A stretch of DNA of 64,000 nucleotides from Quatrionicoccus australiensis (GTDB taxonomy: Bacteria; Pseudomonadota; Gammaproteobacteria; Burkholderiales; Rhodocyclaceae): the NCBI RefSeq assembly GCF_020510425.1, contig NZ_JAHBAH010000001.1, forward strand, positions 2,523,001 through 2,587,000, in the 5' to 3' direction. Under the pieces are notes generated by a model that had not been told where the DNA came from, did no database searches, and was given only the letters and a program-made list of their open reading frames with translations. The position numbers and the translations under genes were made by a program. Shown here piece by piece: positions 17,818 through 25,962 of this stretch. Position 1 is the first letter of the stretch; the number at the start of each line of letters is the position of its first letter.

Positions 17818-19512
17818 ATGGCTGAAGCGCTTGTGATTCATGGTGGCGTAACGGATCGCCCCAGTATCTTGGTGGTTGATGACACGCCCGCCATTCTTCA
17901 GTTGTTGCAGGTCTTGCTATGCGACGACTACGCTATCGTCACGGTTGATTCCGGTCTCCGGGCGGTTGAGGCTTTTGCCGGGAAAACCTTTGATCTCGTG
18001 CTCCTCGACCTGTTGATGCCGGAGATTGACGGCTTCGAGACGCTGAAGCGTCTCAAGCAATTGCCGAATTTCGCTTCGACACCGGTCATCTTCCTGACTG
18101 CTATGGATGACTTGGCCAGTGAGCGTTGTGCTCTTGAACTGGGCGCGGATGAGTACATCGTCAAGCCTTTCAAGCCAACGCTGGTACGGTTGCGCATCGA
18201 TAACCTGCTGCAGCGTGTGCATTTGCAGCGTCAACTCGAAATGGCTCTGGCCAGTGCCGATAAAGGGCTTTGGGAATGGGATTTGCGCAGCGGCCGGGTG
18301 AGTATTGATGCCCGTTGGGGTGAGCATCTCAGGCTGGTGCCTAATCAGACGAGTGGCGATCCCGTTCGATGGAAGGATTATTGCCATCCCGGCTGCATGA
18401 CCGTTATTGACGAGGCAAAAGCAGCTTACCTGGCGGGGCGATTGCCGGCTTTTGATGCAGATGTGCAATTGCTCAACGCGGATGGGCAGTGGGTCTGGGT
18501 CAATCTCTACGGCAAGGCTGTGATGACCTCGGCAGAGGGGGATTTTGCCCGGCTCACAGGAACTTACCGCAACATCGAGCGCCGCAAGCAGGTTGAGATT
18601 GCCCTCCAGAAAAGTGAAGAGCGTTTTCGTTTTGTTATGGATGCGACCGGAGAGGGAATCTGGGACTGGCAAGTTTCATCCGATTTGCTTGCTCACAATG
18701 CCTCGTTTTCCCGCATCCTGGGGATGGCGGAGGGCAACCTGGAGCATGCAGTCTCCTTTATCCAGTCGTTGATTCATCCTGATGATTTGGCATCGGTTAT
18801 GGGCTGCATGGCTGCCTGCCTGGATGAAGGCATGGATTTTGTCAGTGAACACCGGATGCGTCATGTGGATGGACACTATGTCTGGGTGGCGGAGAGGGGA
18901 CGGGTCGTCGAGCGAGGGGATGCCGGGCAGCCGTTGCGTGCCGTTGGCTCGTTACGTGATATCAGCGAGCGCAAGGCGATCGAGGCGGAGTACAAGCGCC
19001 TGGCCCTCTACGACGCGTTGACCGGCCTGCCCAATCGGCGCCTATTGGTCGACCGCTTGCGTCAGGCAATTATCCAGAATCGACGGAACAAGGAATGTGG
19101 TGTGCTGATGTTCATCGACATGGATCGATTCAAGCAAATCAACGACACCTTTGGTCATGAATCTGGCGATATGTTGTTGATTGAAGTAGGGCGCCGCCTG
19201 AGTTCCTGCATGCGGGAGACCGATACCGTCGCCAGACTGGGAGGGGACGAGTTCATCGTCATGCTGACCGAGTTGCCTGATGAGCGCAGGGTGGCCCGCT
19301 ACGATGCCGAACGGGTGGGTAACAAGATTCTTGATGTGCTGAATCAGCCGTACCAGCTTGGGGGAAATGTTTGTGAAAGTACTCCTAGTATTGGTCTGAC
19401 CTTGTTTGGCGGTGATGCGACGGAGCCTGTCGAGGCCATCATCAAGCGCGCCGATGGCGCAATGTATGAAGCCAAAATGGCTGGCCGTAACCGCCTGCGC
19501 TTTGTTACCTGA
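17818..19512 (+). CDS. Response regulator with PAS domains and GGDEF diguanylate cyclase
   Basis: A 564-residue cytoplasmic protein: a receiver domain (about 15-135, starting PSILVVDDTPAILQLLQ, with the phospho-acceptor in LVLLDLLMPEIDGFETL), two PAS/PAC modules (about 145-400) and a C-terminal GGDEF domain. The catalytic motif RLGGDEFIVM is intact, and RETD upstream fits the inhibitory site. It should make c-di-GMP when phosphorylated. The start at 17818 is preferred to a much longer frame from 17434, whose extra residues look non-coding; an ATG at 17806 is an alternative. It is divergent from the adhesin gene and overlaps by 8 bases the end of the convergent TolC gene, so it is a good candidate regulator of adhesin retention or expression. 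Confidence 0.9.
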   Translation: MAEALVIHGGVTDRPSILVVDDTPAILQLLQVLLCDDYAIVTVDSGLRAVEAFAGKTFDLVLLDLLMPEIDGFETLKRLKQLPNFASTPVIFLTAMDDLASERCALELGADEYIVKPFKPTLVRLRIDNLLQRVHLQRQLEMALASADKGLWEWDLRSGRVSIDARWGEHLRLVPNQTSGDPVRWKDYCHPGCMTVIDEAKAAYLAGRLPAFDADVQLLNADGQWVWVNLYGKAVMTSAEGDFARLTGTYRNIERRKQVEIALQKSEERFRFVMDATGEGIWDWQVSSDLLAHNASFSRILGMAEGNLEHAVSFIQSLIHPDDLASVMGCMAACLDEGMDFVSEHRMRHVDGHYVWVAERGRVVERGDAGQPLRAVGSLRDISERKAIEAEYKRLALYDALTGLPNRRLLVDRLRQAIIQNRRNKECGVLMFIDMDRFKQINDTFGHESGDMLLIEVGRRLSSCMRETDTVARLGGDEFIVMLTELPDERRVARYDAERVGNKILDVLNQPYQLGGNVCESTPSIGLTLFGGDATEPVEAIIKRADGAMYEAKMAGRNRLRFVT

Positions 19513-20968
19513 TTGCCCAAAGCCCGAGTTTGCCGATATTGGCAGCCAGTTTCAGGCGTGCCGTGTGCCAGTTGGATATTGATTTGATGCGCTGCTGTTC
19601 GGCTCCTGCGACGGCGCTTTGTGCGCTGAGAAGTTCGAGGATGTTGCCAACGCCGGCTTTGAAGCGCCCCTGGGCGACCAGGAAGGACTGGCGGGCGCTG
19701 GAGACCAGGACATCGGCAGCCTTCATGTTTTCATTTTCGGTACGCAGCGACTGATAGCTTTTCCATACTTCCAAGGATATCTGCTGTTCAAGGCGGGAGA
19801 GTTCGGCGGCTTTGATCTCGGCCTGTCCCTGTGCCGTCTGCGTACGGTAATTTCGGCCAAATCCCTCGAATAAAGGGATATTCATCTGTATGCCGAGACT
19901 GTTGTTGCGGTTGCTGATATCGGTTGGGGCGTAGCCGACCGCTGGCGGTTGATTTTCCTGTTCGGTGCGACCTAATTCAGCGGTCAGTGTCACGGTTGGC
20001 CGCCCTTCGGCCCGAGTTGCGGCGATCTTGGCGCGAGCAGCTTTGACTTCGGCTTGGGCTGCTAGCAGCGTTGGGTGATGTTGTTTTGCCTCTTCGATCA
20101 GATCCTCCGCAGGTTTGACAAAGGCAGTGTCAGGGAGGCCTTCACGTCGGCGCGGCAGCACCAGATTGGTGGTGGCACTAAGGCCCATGGCTGTGGCTAA
20201 TGTGCCTTGAGCATTTTTCAACTCGCCTTCGGCCGATACTCGCTCCAGGCTGGCTTTCGAGTAGGCGACCTGAGCCTGCAACTGGTCGGTGAGGGCGCCA
20301 ATGCCGGCTTTGTACTTCGCCGCGGCTGCATTGAAGCTTTCGCGTGCCGCGTGTTCTGCCTCGCGGCTGGCTTCCAGCACGGCCTGCGTGGTCTGGGTGT
20401 CAAAGTAGGCCTGGGCGGCGTTGACGAATGCAATTTGCAGCGCGGCATCGTGGCTGGCATTGGCGGCATCCAGCAAGGCCATGGCCTGATCCAGGTTGGC
20501 GCTGCGCAGGCCGAAGTCGGTCAGCACCTGGCTCATTTTCAGGCTGCCGCTACGCAGGTTGGGTTTGCTGTCAGGAAGGTTGTTGAAGACGGAATACGGA
20601 CTCTCCTCGCCGTAGCGGGTGACGTTTTTCTGCTTGCTGTAAGCCAGCACGCCGGCCACGGCCGGCAGATAGGCCGATTTGGCAACCCCGACCTGGGCCG
20701 TCTGCACCTTGGCGCCGGCCCAGGCGGCACGGGTCTGCGGGTTGTTGCACAGGGCGCGTTCAACCGCTTCGGGCAGTTCGAGCGGCTGGGCCGGCGGGCC
20801 GAAAACGCAGGGATCGCTGTCGTCGTCAGCATCGAGCATGTTCCCGGCAACCGAACCGGCGACCTTGCCGTGGGTCAGGAAGGGGTCGATGCCGCCCGCC
20901 CCGGCCTGGCCGAGCCAGACGGACAGCATGATCGCCAGACCAGCCCGGCGATAGCGGAAATCGCTCAT
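19505..20968 (-). CDS. TolC-family outer-membrane protein of the peptide exporter
   Basis: A 487-residue outer-membrane efflux protein with a signal peptide (AIMLSVWLGQAGAGG) and two TolC repeats. Typical segments are LPEAVERALCNNPQTRAAWAG, KYKAGIGALTDQLQAQVAYSK and the second-half RFKAGVGNILELLSAQSA. Its ATG overlaps the end of the ABC transporter gene by 4 bases (ATGA), so the TolC, ABC and HlyD genes form one operon and probably one trans-envelope channel. The short acidic stretch DADDDSDPC after the signal peptide is unusual but not diagnostic. Confidence 0.9.
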   Translation of the reverse strand: MSDFRYRRAGLAIMLSVWLGQAGAGGIDPFLTHGKVAGSVAGNMLDADDDSDPCVFGPPAQPLELPEAVERALCNNPQTRAAWAGAKVQTAQVGVAKSAYLPAVAGVLAYSKQKNVTRYGEESPYSVFNNLPDSKPNLRSGSLKMSQVLTDFGLRSANLDQAMALLDAANASHDAALQIAFVNAAQAYFDTQTTQAVLEASREAEHAARESFNAAAAKYKAGIGALTDQLQAQVAYSKASLERVSAEGELKNAQGTLATAMGLSATTNLVLPRRREGLPDTAFVKPAEDLIEEAKQHHPTLLAAQAEVKAARAKIAATRAEGRPTVTLTAELGRTEQENQPPAVGYAPTDISNRNNSLGIQMNIPLFEGFGRNYRTQTAQGQAEIKAAELSRLEQQISLEVWKSYQSLRTENENMKAADVLVSSARQSFLVAQGRFKAGVGNILELLSAQSAVAGAEQQRIKSISNWHTARLKLAANIGKLGLWAIR

Positions 20969-23130
20969 GCCCAGCCGCCTGCGTGCGCCAGTTGCTTGAA
21001 GTCGATGCTGCCCGGGGTGATGTCGCGGGCGACCTTGCCGTTGTCGAGAACGATGACGCGGTCGGCCGAGGCGATGGTTTCCGGCCGGTGGGCGACGATG
21101 ATGCGGGTGATGGCGAGGTTCTTGATCGCGTTATTGACCATGGTTTCGCGGGCGATGTCGAGGTGGCTGGTCGCTTCGTCGAGGAACAGGATGCGTGGTC
21201 GCTTGTACAAGGCACGGGCCAGCAGGATGCGCTGTTTCTGGCCGCCGGAGAGGGCGGTGCCCATGTCGCCGATGAGCGTGTTGTAACCCATCGGCGTTGC
21301 CATGATTTCCTCGTGAATGGCCGCCAGGCGGGCGCACTCCTCGATCCGGGCGAGGTCGGTCTGGTGGTCGAAGAAGCAGATATTGTCGGCAATCGAGCCG
21401 GCAAACAGCACGTCGTCCTGCATCACCGTGCCGACCATGCTGCGCAGCATCTCGATGCCGACCTGGTTGACGCTGATGCCGCCGATCAGCACGTCGCCCT
21501 CGTTGGGCTTGCGGATGCCGAGCATGGCGTTGATCAGTGTGGACTTGCCGCAACCCGAGGGGCCGATGATGGCGACCGACTCGCCGGCCGCGATCTTGAT
21601 GTCGACGCCGTCGAGCACCCAGGGCTCCTGGTCGGCATAGCGGTAGCGCAGGCCGGCGACTTCGATGCTGGCTTCGAGCGGCTGATCCTGGCCGCTGGCG
21701 GAAAAGCTCTTGGCGCTGGTGTCCTCCGGTTCGGCCAGCACGATGTCGGCGAGGCGTTCGCCCTGCAATTGCAGCATCTTGACCTCGACCACCTTGTCGA
21801 CGAGGGCGCTGACCCGGCCGTCGAACTGGTCTTTGTAGGCGCTGAAGGCCATGAAGACGCCAACCGTGAAATTGCCGTCGAGTACCAGCTTGGCGCCCAG
21901 CCAGATGATCAGCACACGTTCCAGGCCGAACAGCACGCCGTTGAGCAGGCGGTAGAGAATCTGCAGTTTCTGGCTGCGCAGGTCGGCATTGATCTGGTCG
22001 ACGAGCAGGGTCAGCCAGGTCGAGCGGCGCTCGTCCTGGCGCTGGAACAGCTTGATACTACGCACACCGCGCACCGTCTCGAGAAAATGGCTCTGTTGCT
22101 TGGCGGCGTGCACGATCTGTTCTTCGGTGGCATTGCGCAGCGGTCGGTACCATAGCCAGCGGCCGATCGCGTAGAGCACCATGGCGCCGACCGCGATCCA
22201 GGCCAGCGGCGGGCTGTAGAGGAACATCATGAGCAGCGTGACGAGGGTCATGGCGCCGTCGAGGATGCCTTCGACGAAGGTCGTGGTCAGCGTCTTCTGG
22301 ATATTGTCGATGGCGCTGAAGCGCGAGACGACGTCGCCGAGATGGCGTTTCTCGAAGTATTCGACAGGCAGGCGCACCAGGTGCGTGAATACATTGGCCC
22401 GCCACTGCACGTTGAGGGTCGTCGACATGTGCATGATGACCCACGAACGCAGCGTGCCGACGCCCTGCTGCATCAGCATGAGCAGGCCGAAGCCGACGGC
22501 CAGCGTGGTCAGCAGGTCGTGGTCGGCGGACACGATGACGTTGTCGATGACCCACTGCAGGAAGAAGGGGCTGACCAGGGCGAACACCTCAAGCGCCGCG
22601 GCGAGCAGCAGGATCTGGCCGAAGGAGCGGTAAAGGCCGGTGACATGGCCCATCAGTTCGCGCAGCTTGATGTGCTGCTTGTAGGTGGCCTTCTTGAAGC
22701 CGGTGTTGGGCCACAGTTCGAGGGCGACGCCGGTGAATTGCTTCGACACGTCGTCCAGCGAGAGCTTGCGCAGACCGTAGGCCGGGTCGTGGATGGTCAC
22801 GATATTGCCCTTGACCTCCTTGAGTACGACGAAGTGGTTGAAGTTCCAGTGCAGGATGCACGGCATGCGCAACTGCGGCAGGTCTTCGAGCAGCAGCTTG
22901 ACCGGGCGCGGCGCCAGGTTCAGGGCGCTGGCCATCTGGATCAGGTGGCCGAGCGTCGTGCCCTTGATCGAGACCAGGAACAGCCGGCGCATGGTCGCCA
23001 GGTCGGTGCGAAAACCGTGGTAGGCGGAAACCATGGCCAGGCAGGCCAGGCCGCATTCGGTGGCCTCGGTCTGCAGGATCAGCGGCAGCTTGCGGCGCAG
23101 GCCGAACGACAGGTGCTCAAGAAAAGACAT
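20965..23130 (-). CDS. C39 peptidase-containing ABC exporter (bacteriocin/microcin type)
   Basis: A 721-residue inner-membrane half-transporter that cleaves double-glycine leaders and exports the peptide. The N-terminal C39 domain has its full catalytic set: Q20, C26 (ATECGLACLAM), H99 (HWNFNHFVVL) and D115 (HDPAYG). This separates it from HlyB/LapB-type transporters, which lack the cysteine. The transmembrane domain (about 165-440) is followed by the ATPase, with Walker A GPSGCGKST, signature LSGGQKQR and Walker B ILFLDEATSHLD. It lies between HlyD and TolC partners, 24 bases downstream of HlyD, and two double-glycine peptides are encoded just upstream. Their leaders are the obvious substrates. 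Confidence 0.94.
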   Translation of the reverse strand: MSFLEHLSFGLRRKLPLILQTEATECGLACLAMVSAYHGFRTDLATMRRLFLVSIKGTTLGHLIQMASALNLAPRPVKLLLEDLPQLRMPCILHWNFNHFVVLKEVKGNIVTIHDPAYGLRKLSLDDVSKQFTGVALELWPNTGFKKATYKQHIKLRELMGHVTGLYRSFGQILLLAAALEVFALVSPFFLQWVIDNVIVSADHDLLTTLAVGFGLLMLMQQGVGTLRSWVIMHMSTTLNVQWRANVFTHLVRLPVEYFEKRHLGDVVSRFSAIDNIQKTLTTTFVEGILDGAMTLVTLLMMFLYSPPLAWIAVGAMVLYAIGRWLWYRPLRNATEEQIVHAAKQQSHFLETVRGVRSIKLFQRQDERRSTWLTLLVDQINADLRSQKLQILYRLLNGVLFGLERVLIIWLGAKLVLDGNFTVGVFMAFSAYKDQFDGRVSALVDKVVEVKMLQLQGERLADIVLAEPEDTSAKSFSASGQDQPLEASIEVAGLRYRYADQEPWVLDGVDIKIAAGESVAIIGPSGCGKSTLINAMLGIRKPNEGDVLIGGISVNQVGIEMLRSMVGTVMQDDVLFAGSIADNICFFDHQTDLARIEECARLAAIHEEIMATPMGYNTLIGDMGTALSGGQKQRILLARALYKRPRILFLDEATSHLDIARETMVNNAIKNLAITRIIVAHRPETIASADRVIVLDNGKVARDITPGSIDFKQLAHAGGWA

Positions 23131-23154
23131 GGGATAGATTTCGGGGAAAAGGTT

Positions 23155-24429
23155 TCAGAGCTTGCCGGTCAGGCTGAGCAGCGGTTCGAGCACCCATTCG
23201 TAGAGGTGCCGGGTGTCCTGCAGCACGTCTGCGTCGAGCAGCATGCCGGCCTGCAGGGCTTGCGGCTGGCCGTAGGCCGTGATGGTCTGGCTGTCGAGGC
23301 TGACATTGATGCGGTATAACGGCTCGCTGTTCTGGCCGTTCCCATTGCCACCGATATTGCCGAGGGCGGAAATTTCGTTGCTCGGCAGCGCCGTCTTGGC
23401 CACCGACAAGACCTTGCCGCGGGCGTGGCCGAATTTCTGGTAGGGATAGGCCTGGTAGCGCAGCAACACGGCATCGCCAGGCCGGATGAAGCCGACGGCA
23501 CGGCTTGGCGCGTAGAGTTGGGCCTGCAGCACGGCACCGGTCGGTACGATGCTGACCAGCGGCCGACTGCCATCGACGGCCTGGCCGACTTCGGCGATCA
23601 CGGCGGTGGCCGTGCCCTCGGTTGGCGCAGTGATGACCAGGCGGCGCTTGCCTTCGCTTTCGGTAAGCTCCTGGTCGACCGTCGAAATGCCGCGGTCGAT
23701 CTGCGCCAACTGGTTCTGGTGCTTGAACTGCAGGCCGGAGACTTCCTTCTGGCGTGTCGCCATTTCACGGCCGACGGCGATCTGCTCGCGCTCCATGCTT
23801 TGCAGCCGGGAGCGCTGGTCGAGCAGTTCTTCCTGCTTCTGCTGCACCTGTTCGCGCGAAATGTAGTCCTGGCCGAGCAGGCTCTGGTAGCGGGCGACCG
23901 TGTCTTCGCTGAGCTTCACGCGGCTGCGCTGGCCGTCGATCAGGTTGTCGAGCTTCTGCATTTCGGCAGCCAGGCCTTCGATGCGCTTGAGCAGGGATTC
24001 GCGTTCATCCTGTTGCAGGCGTCGTGTCTTTTCCATTTCTTCCTGCAGCGACAGGCGGCGTGACTCAACCTGATGGCTGATATTGGCCTGGATCGAGCCC
24101 TGGGTACTGCTCTGCCGTTCACTGGAGAGGACATAGAGAATCTGCCCGGCGCTGACGCTCTGGCCCTCTCTGACGTGCTTTTCGAGGACGACGCCAAGTT
24201 GCGGCACGTAGACTTTGACCAGGCCGGAGTCCGGCAGCAATTGCCCGATCACTGTGCTGCGCTTGGTATAACTGCCCCAGGTGAAAAAGATCACGACGAG
24301 CAAGGCGCAGCCTGTGGCAATGCTCGTGAGAACTCGATAACTGAGCGGGCGGATCAGAATAATGTCGCCCAAGGTCTTGGTTTGCTGGGCGCTGATTGCA
24401 GCGTGCCGAAAAAGTGGTTGTTCTGCCAT
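23155..24429 (-). CDS. HlyD/CvaA-family membrane fusion protein
   Basis: A 424-residue periplasmic adaptor linking the C39 ABC exporter to TolC. One N-terminal transmembrane helix (VLTSIATGCALLVVIFFTW) is followed by a biotinyl-lipoyl half-motif, a long coiled-coil hairpin (about 110-250, rich in Q, R, E and L) and a beta-barrel region ending GMLLDADVLQDTRHLYEW, typical of colicin-V type adaptors. It is transcribed with the ABC and TolC genes and follows the first small peptide gene after an 80-base gap containing a stable stem-loop. Confidence 0.93.
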   Translation of the reverse strand: MAEQPLFRHAAISAQQTKTLGDIILIRPLSYRVLTSIATGCALLVVIFFTWGSYTKRSTVIGQLLPDSGLVKVYVPQLGVVLEKHVREGQSVSAGQILYVLSSERQSSTQGSIQANISHQVESRRLSLQEEMEKTRRLQQDERESLLKRIEGLAAEMQKLDNLIDGQRSRVKLSEDTVARYQSLLGQDYISREQVQQKQEELLDQRSRLQSMEREQIAVGREMATRQKEVSGLQFKHQNQLAQIDRGISTVDQELTESEGKRRLVITAPTEGTATAVIAEVGQAVDGSRPLVSIVPTGAVLQAQLYAPSRAVGFIRPGDAVLLRYQAYPYQKFGHARGKVLSVAKTALPSNEISALGNIGGNGNGQNSEPLYRINVSLDSQTITAYGQPQALQAGMLLDADVLQDTRHLYEWVLEPLLSLTGKL

Positions 24430-24468
24430 GCTTTGCCAACGATGGAATAGTCGGCGCTACGCCGGAAA

Positions 24469-24499
24469 GCGGCACGAACGTCTTGACGGGTCGTGCCGC
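24469..24499 (-). other. Stem-loop between peptide gene 1 and the HlyD gene
   Basis: GCGGCACGA (24469-24477) and TCGTGCCGC (24491-24499) form a perfect 9-bp stem. An inner CGTC/GACG pair (24479-24488) extends it, giving a tall hairpin 11 bases after the peptide 1 stop codon. No T-run follows. It may be a processing or attenuation point that lets the peptide mRNA accumulate above the transporter mRNA. Confidence 0.55.
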
Positions 24500-24509
24500 A
24501 GGCTCTTGC

Positions 24510-24728
24510 TTAGAGTTTGATGCTGAGTTTGAGACTGCTTAACAGGTCGCCGGCCAGGCCGGTGACGCCGCTGACCAGGCTGCCAACCAAACCAACCACC
24601 GGGGTCAGGAGCGAGCCCAGGGCGAGGCCGAGGGTAAGGCCCAGGCTGATGCCGAGGACTTCAAGGGAGAGGCTGGTGCCGCCGGCGACAGCGGAAATTT
24701 CGGTTTTCTTCAGTGTCTGAATAGCCAT
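24510..24728 (-). CDS. Double-glycine-leader small peptide 1 (microcin/bacteriocin-like precursor)
   Basis: A 72-residue precursor starting at the internal ATG (24728), which gives a leader matching its paralog; a GGAG lies 11 bases upstream. The 17-residue leader MAIQTLKKTEISAVAGG has the hydrophobic pattern and terminal Gly-Gly of C39 substrates. The predicted 55-residue product is very hydrophobic, rich in Leu, Gly, Ser and Val, has no cysteine and ends in SLKLSIKL. It shares the LTPVVGLVG-type core with peptide 2 (LTPVLNLVG). Encoded immediately upstream of the HlyD/C39-ABC/TolC operon. Function is not known: a pore-forming bacteriocin, a signal or a surface/biofilm peptide are all possible. 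Confidence 0.82.
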   Translation of the reverse strand: MAIQTLKKTEISAVAGGTSLSLEVLGISLGLTLGLALGSLLTPVVGLVGSLVSGVTGLAGDLLSSLKLSIKL

Positions 24729-24751
24729 GATGTACATAACTCCATAGTGGT

Positions 24752-24777
24752 AAAAAAATGCCGCCGGTCAGCGGCGG
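24752..24777 (-). terminator. Intrinsic terminator between the two small peptide genes
   Basis: On the minus strand a CCGCCG/CGGCGG 6-bp stem (24777 to 24761, 5-base loop) is followed by CATTTTTTT (T-run at 24758-24752). It ends about 23 bases before the peptide 1 start codon, so transcripts from the peptide 2 promoter would stop just short of peptide 1 unless they read through. The stem is short, so partial termination is likely. Confidence 0.6.
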
Positions 24778-25041
24778 GTGATGCCTTTGGACGGGCATTG
24801 GGTCGCGGAGGGGGCTTCCTGGCAACAGGAGCTCGACTCACGTGAAAAGGACGACTGCGGAGTTGTTGTTGGAGCAACTTGGATGGGCATGTTGGCTGGC
24901 GCCGATAAGTTCCTGATGGCGGGGGGGCATGCAGGTGCAATCGTTTGTAATGAAGAAGGGGGCGATGCCGGTTTTTTTATTGGTAATGAATGTCTTGGTA
25001 TGTGTTTTTCTGTTTGGTTTGTTTGCAGCAAGCTCGGAAGG

Positions 25042-25080
25042 ACAGCGATGCGGAAAGGGTTTCAGGGGCCGCACCGCTGT
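25042..25080 (-). other. 12-bp stem-loop just after peptide gene 2
   Basis: ACAGCGATGCGG (25042-25053) and CCGCACCGCTGT (25069-25080) pair over 12 positions, with one G-U wobble in the minus-strand RNA and a 15-base loop. It starts 10 bases after the peptide 2 stop codon. No T-run follows, so it looks more like a 3'-end stabiliser or processing site than a classical terminator. The rest of the gap between the two peptide genes (24778-25041) holds no convincing gene. Confidence 0.5.
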
Positions 25081-25090
25081 CAGGCTGCTG

Positions 25091-25282
25091 TTACTTGAAC
25101 AGACCGCCCAGCAGACCACCCAGCAGGCCGGTCACGGTCGTCAGGATGCCGCCAACCAGGTTCAGGACCGGGGTCAGCAAGCCCAGGACCGGGTTCAGGA
25201 TGGAGCCGAGCAGACCGCCCAGATCCAGTGCGCCACCGGAAACAACGCTGACTTCAGACTTGCTAAGTTCTTGAATTGCCAT
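25091..25282 (-). CDS. Double-glycine-leader small peptide 2 (microcin/bacteriocin-like precursor)
   Basis: A 63-residue precursor. The ATG at 25282 is chosen because GGAG lies 8 bases upstream and the leader MAIQELSKSEVSVVSGG then aligns residue for residue with that of peptide 1 and fits the C39 consensus (L...E...VSGG). The predicted product is 46 residues, dominated by Leu, Gly, Val and Thr with LLG/LGG repeats and a terminal GLFK. It has no cysteine and a near-neutral charge. It is the first gene of the locus, with a structured 5' untranslated region and a possible promoter around 25440-25467. Together with peptide 1 it may be a two-component peptide. No immunity protein is recognisable beside it. 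Confidence 0.82.
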   Translation of the reverse strand: MAIQELSKSEVSVVSGGALDLGGLLGSILNPVLGLLTPVLNLVGGILTTVTGLLGGLLGGLFK

Positions 25283-25312
25283 GATTAAAACTCCATGATA
25301 GGTCATTCGATT

Positions 25313-25386
25313 GCCACCGGTTGGTGGCTTCTTATTGCCCGTTGCCGGGCAATTCCTTTGGCTCGGGGAGGCTGGCCTCCCCGAGC
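25313..25386 (-). promoter_or_regulatory. Three consecutive stem-loops in the 5' leader of peptide gene 2
   Basis: GCCACC/GGTGGC (25313-25328), ATTGCCCG/CGGGCAAT (25334-25352, last pairs flanking a 4-5 base loop) and GCTCGGGGAGG/CCTCCCCGAGC (25361-25386, 11 perfect pairs, 4-base loop). They lie 31 to 104 bases before the peptide 2 start. The strongest is GC-rich but has no T-run. The arrangement suggests a structured leader RNA controlling stability or elongation. Confidence 0.6.
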
Positions 25387-25439
25387 CGTATTTCTCACAA
25401 GATCAGGTAATGCCCTTGGTCTTTACTGAATTGTTGATC

Positions 25440-25467
25440 ATATTAATCAAAAAAATCACAAATGCAA
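25440..25467 (-). promoter_or_regulatory. Sigma70-like promoter for the small-peptide locus
   Basis: On the minus strand TTGCAT (25467-25462) and TAATAT (25445-25440) are separated by 16 bases. This would start a transcript near 25433 with a leader of about 150 bases containing the three hairpins. Matches to the consensus are 4/6 and 4/6 or better. No experimental support; chosen as the best pair in this interval. Confidence 0.4.
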
Positions 25468-25579
25468 CGTTTTGCTATGTATTTGTCGGTAATTTTTGTG
25501 GGTGGAAAAATGGAAGTTCCTCGTTGTTGTAAGAATTTTCCTTGTTATTCAGTTGGTTGTGTTTGTTTGTTTGGTTTTT

Positions 25580-25593
25580 GTGTTTCGAAACAC
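25580..25593. promoter_or_regulatory. 14-bp palindrome GTGTTTCGAAACAC
   Basis: A perfect 14-bp palindrome followed at once by CTGTTTCAAATT, so GAAAC-ACT-GTTTC forms an overlapping inverted pair. The same half-sites, in the same order, lie upstream of the giant adhesin. Located about 110 bases upstream of the putative peptide promoter and 370 bases before the kinase gene. Confidence 0.5.
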
Positions 25594-25962
25594 TGTTTCA
25601 AATTAACTGTATTTTTGTTCTTGTTTCACTTTTGCGCGGTTTTGCTTGTGTTTTTTGTGTCTTCCCTGTAGCTTTCTGCCGCGCTTGGGCTGCTTTTGGT
25701 GTCGCCTGTGCTTGTGCCTGGGGACTTTGTATGACTGCATCCGGCGTGGCGGGCCGGTAGTGGTGCCGGCTTCCTGTTGTGTCGTGGGTTTTGATGCCGG
25801 GCTGCTGGTGTATTCCTGGGGCAAGGTGTCTCGTTTCGGTTGGTGTTGGACGGTATGCTTGGTGCGTTAGGCGGTGTCTGGGACGGTCGGGAGTGATCGA
25901 CGGTCGGGCTGGACGGCGCCAGGTCGGGGCCTGTCCTTGCGTGCTGGTTTCGAGCGGATGCG

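Larger units (their letters stand above)
25283..25962. other. Gene-free AT-rich region between peptide locus and sensor kinase
   Basis: 680 bases of low-GC, T- and G-rich DNA. It contains three hairpins nearest peptide gene 2, a sigma70-like promoter on the minus strand, and a 14-bp palindrome at 25580-25593. Short plus-strand frames (for example around 25462-25671) translate to Cys/Phe-rich sequence without ribosome sites. An immunity gene hidden here cannot be excluded, but none is recognisable. Confidence 0.55.

Noticed and set aside
24778..25098. Possible immunity gene on the plus strand between the two peptide genes
   Set aside because: The 106-codon frame covers the 12-bp stem-loop, lacks a ribosome site and has no clear membrane topology typical of immunity proteins.
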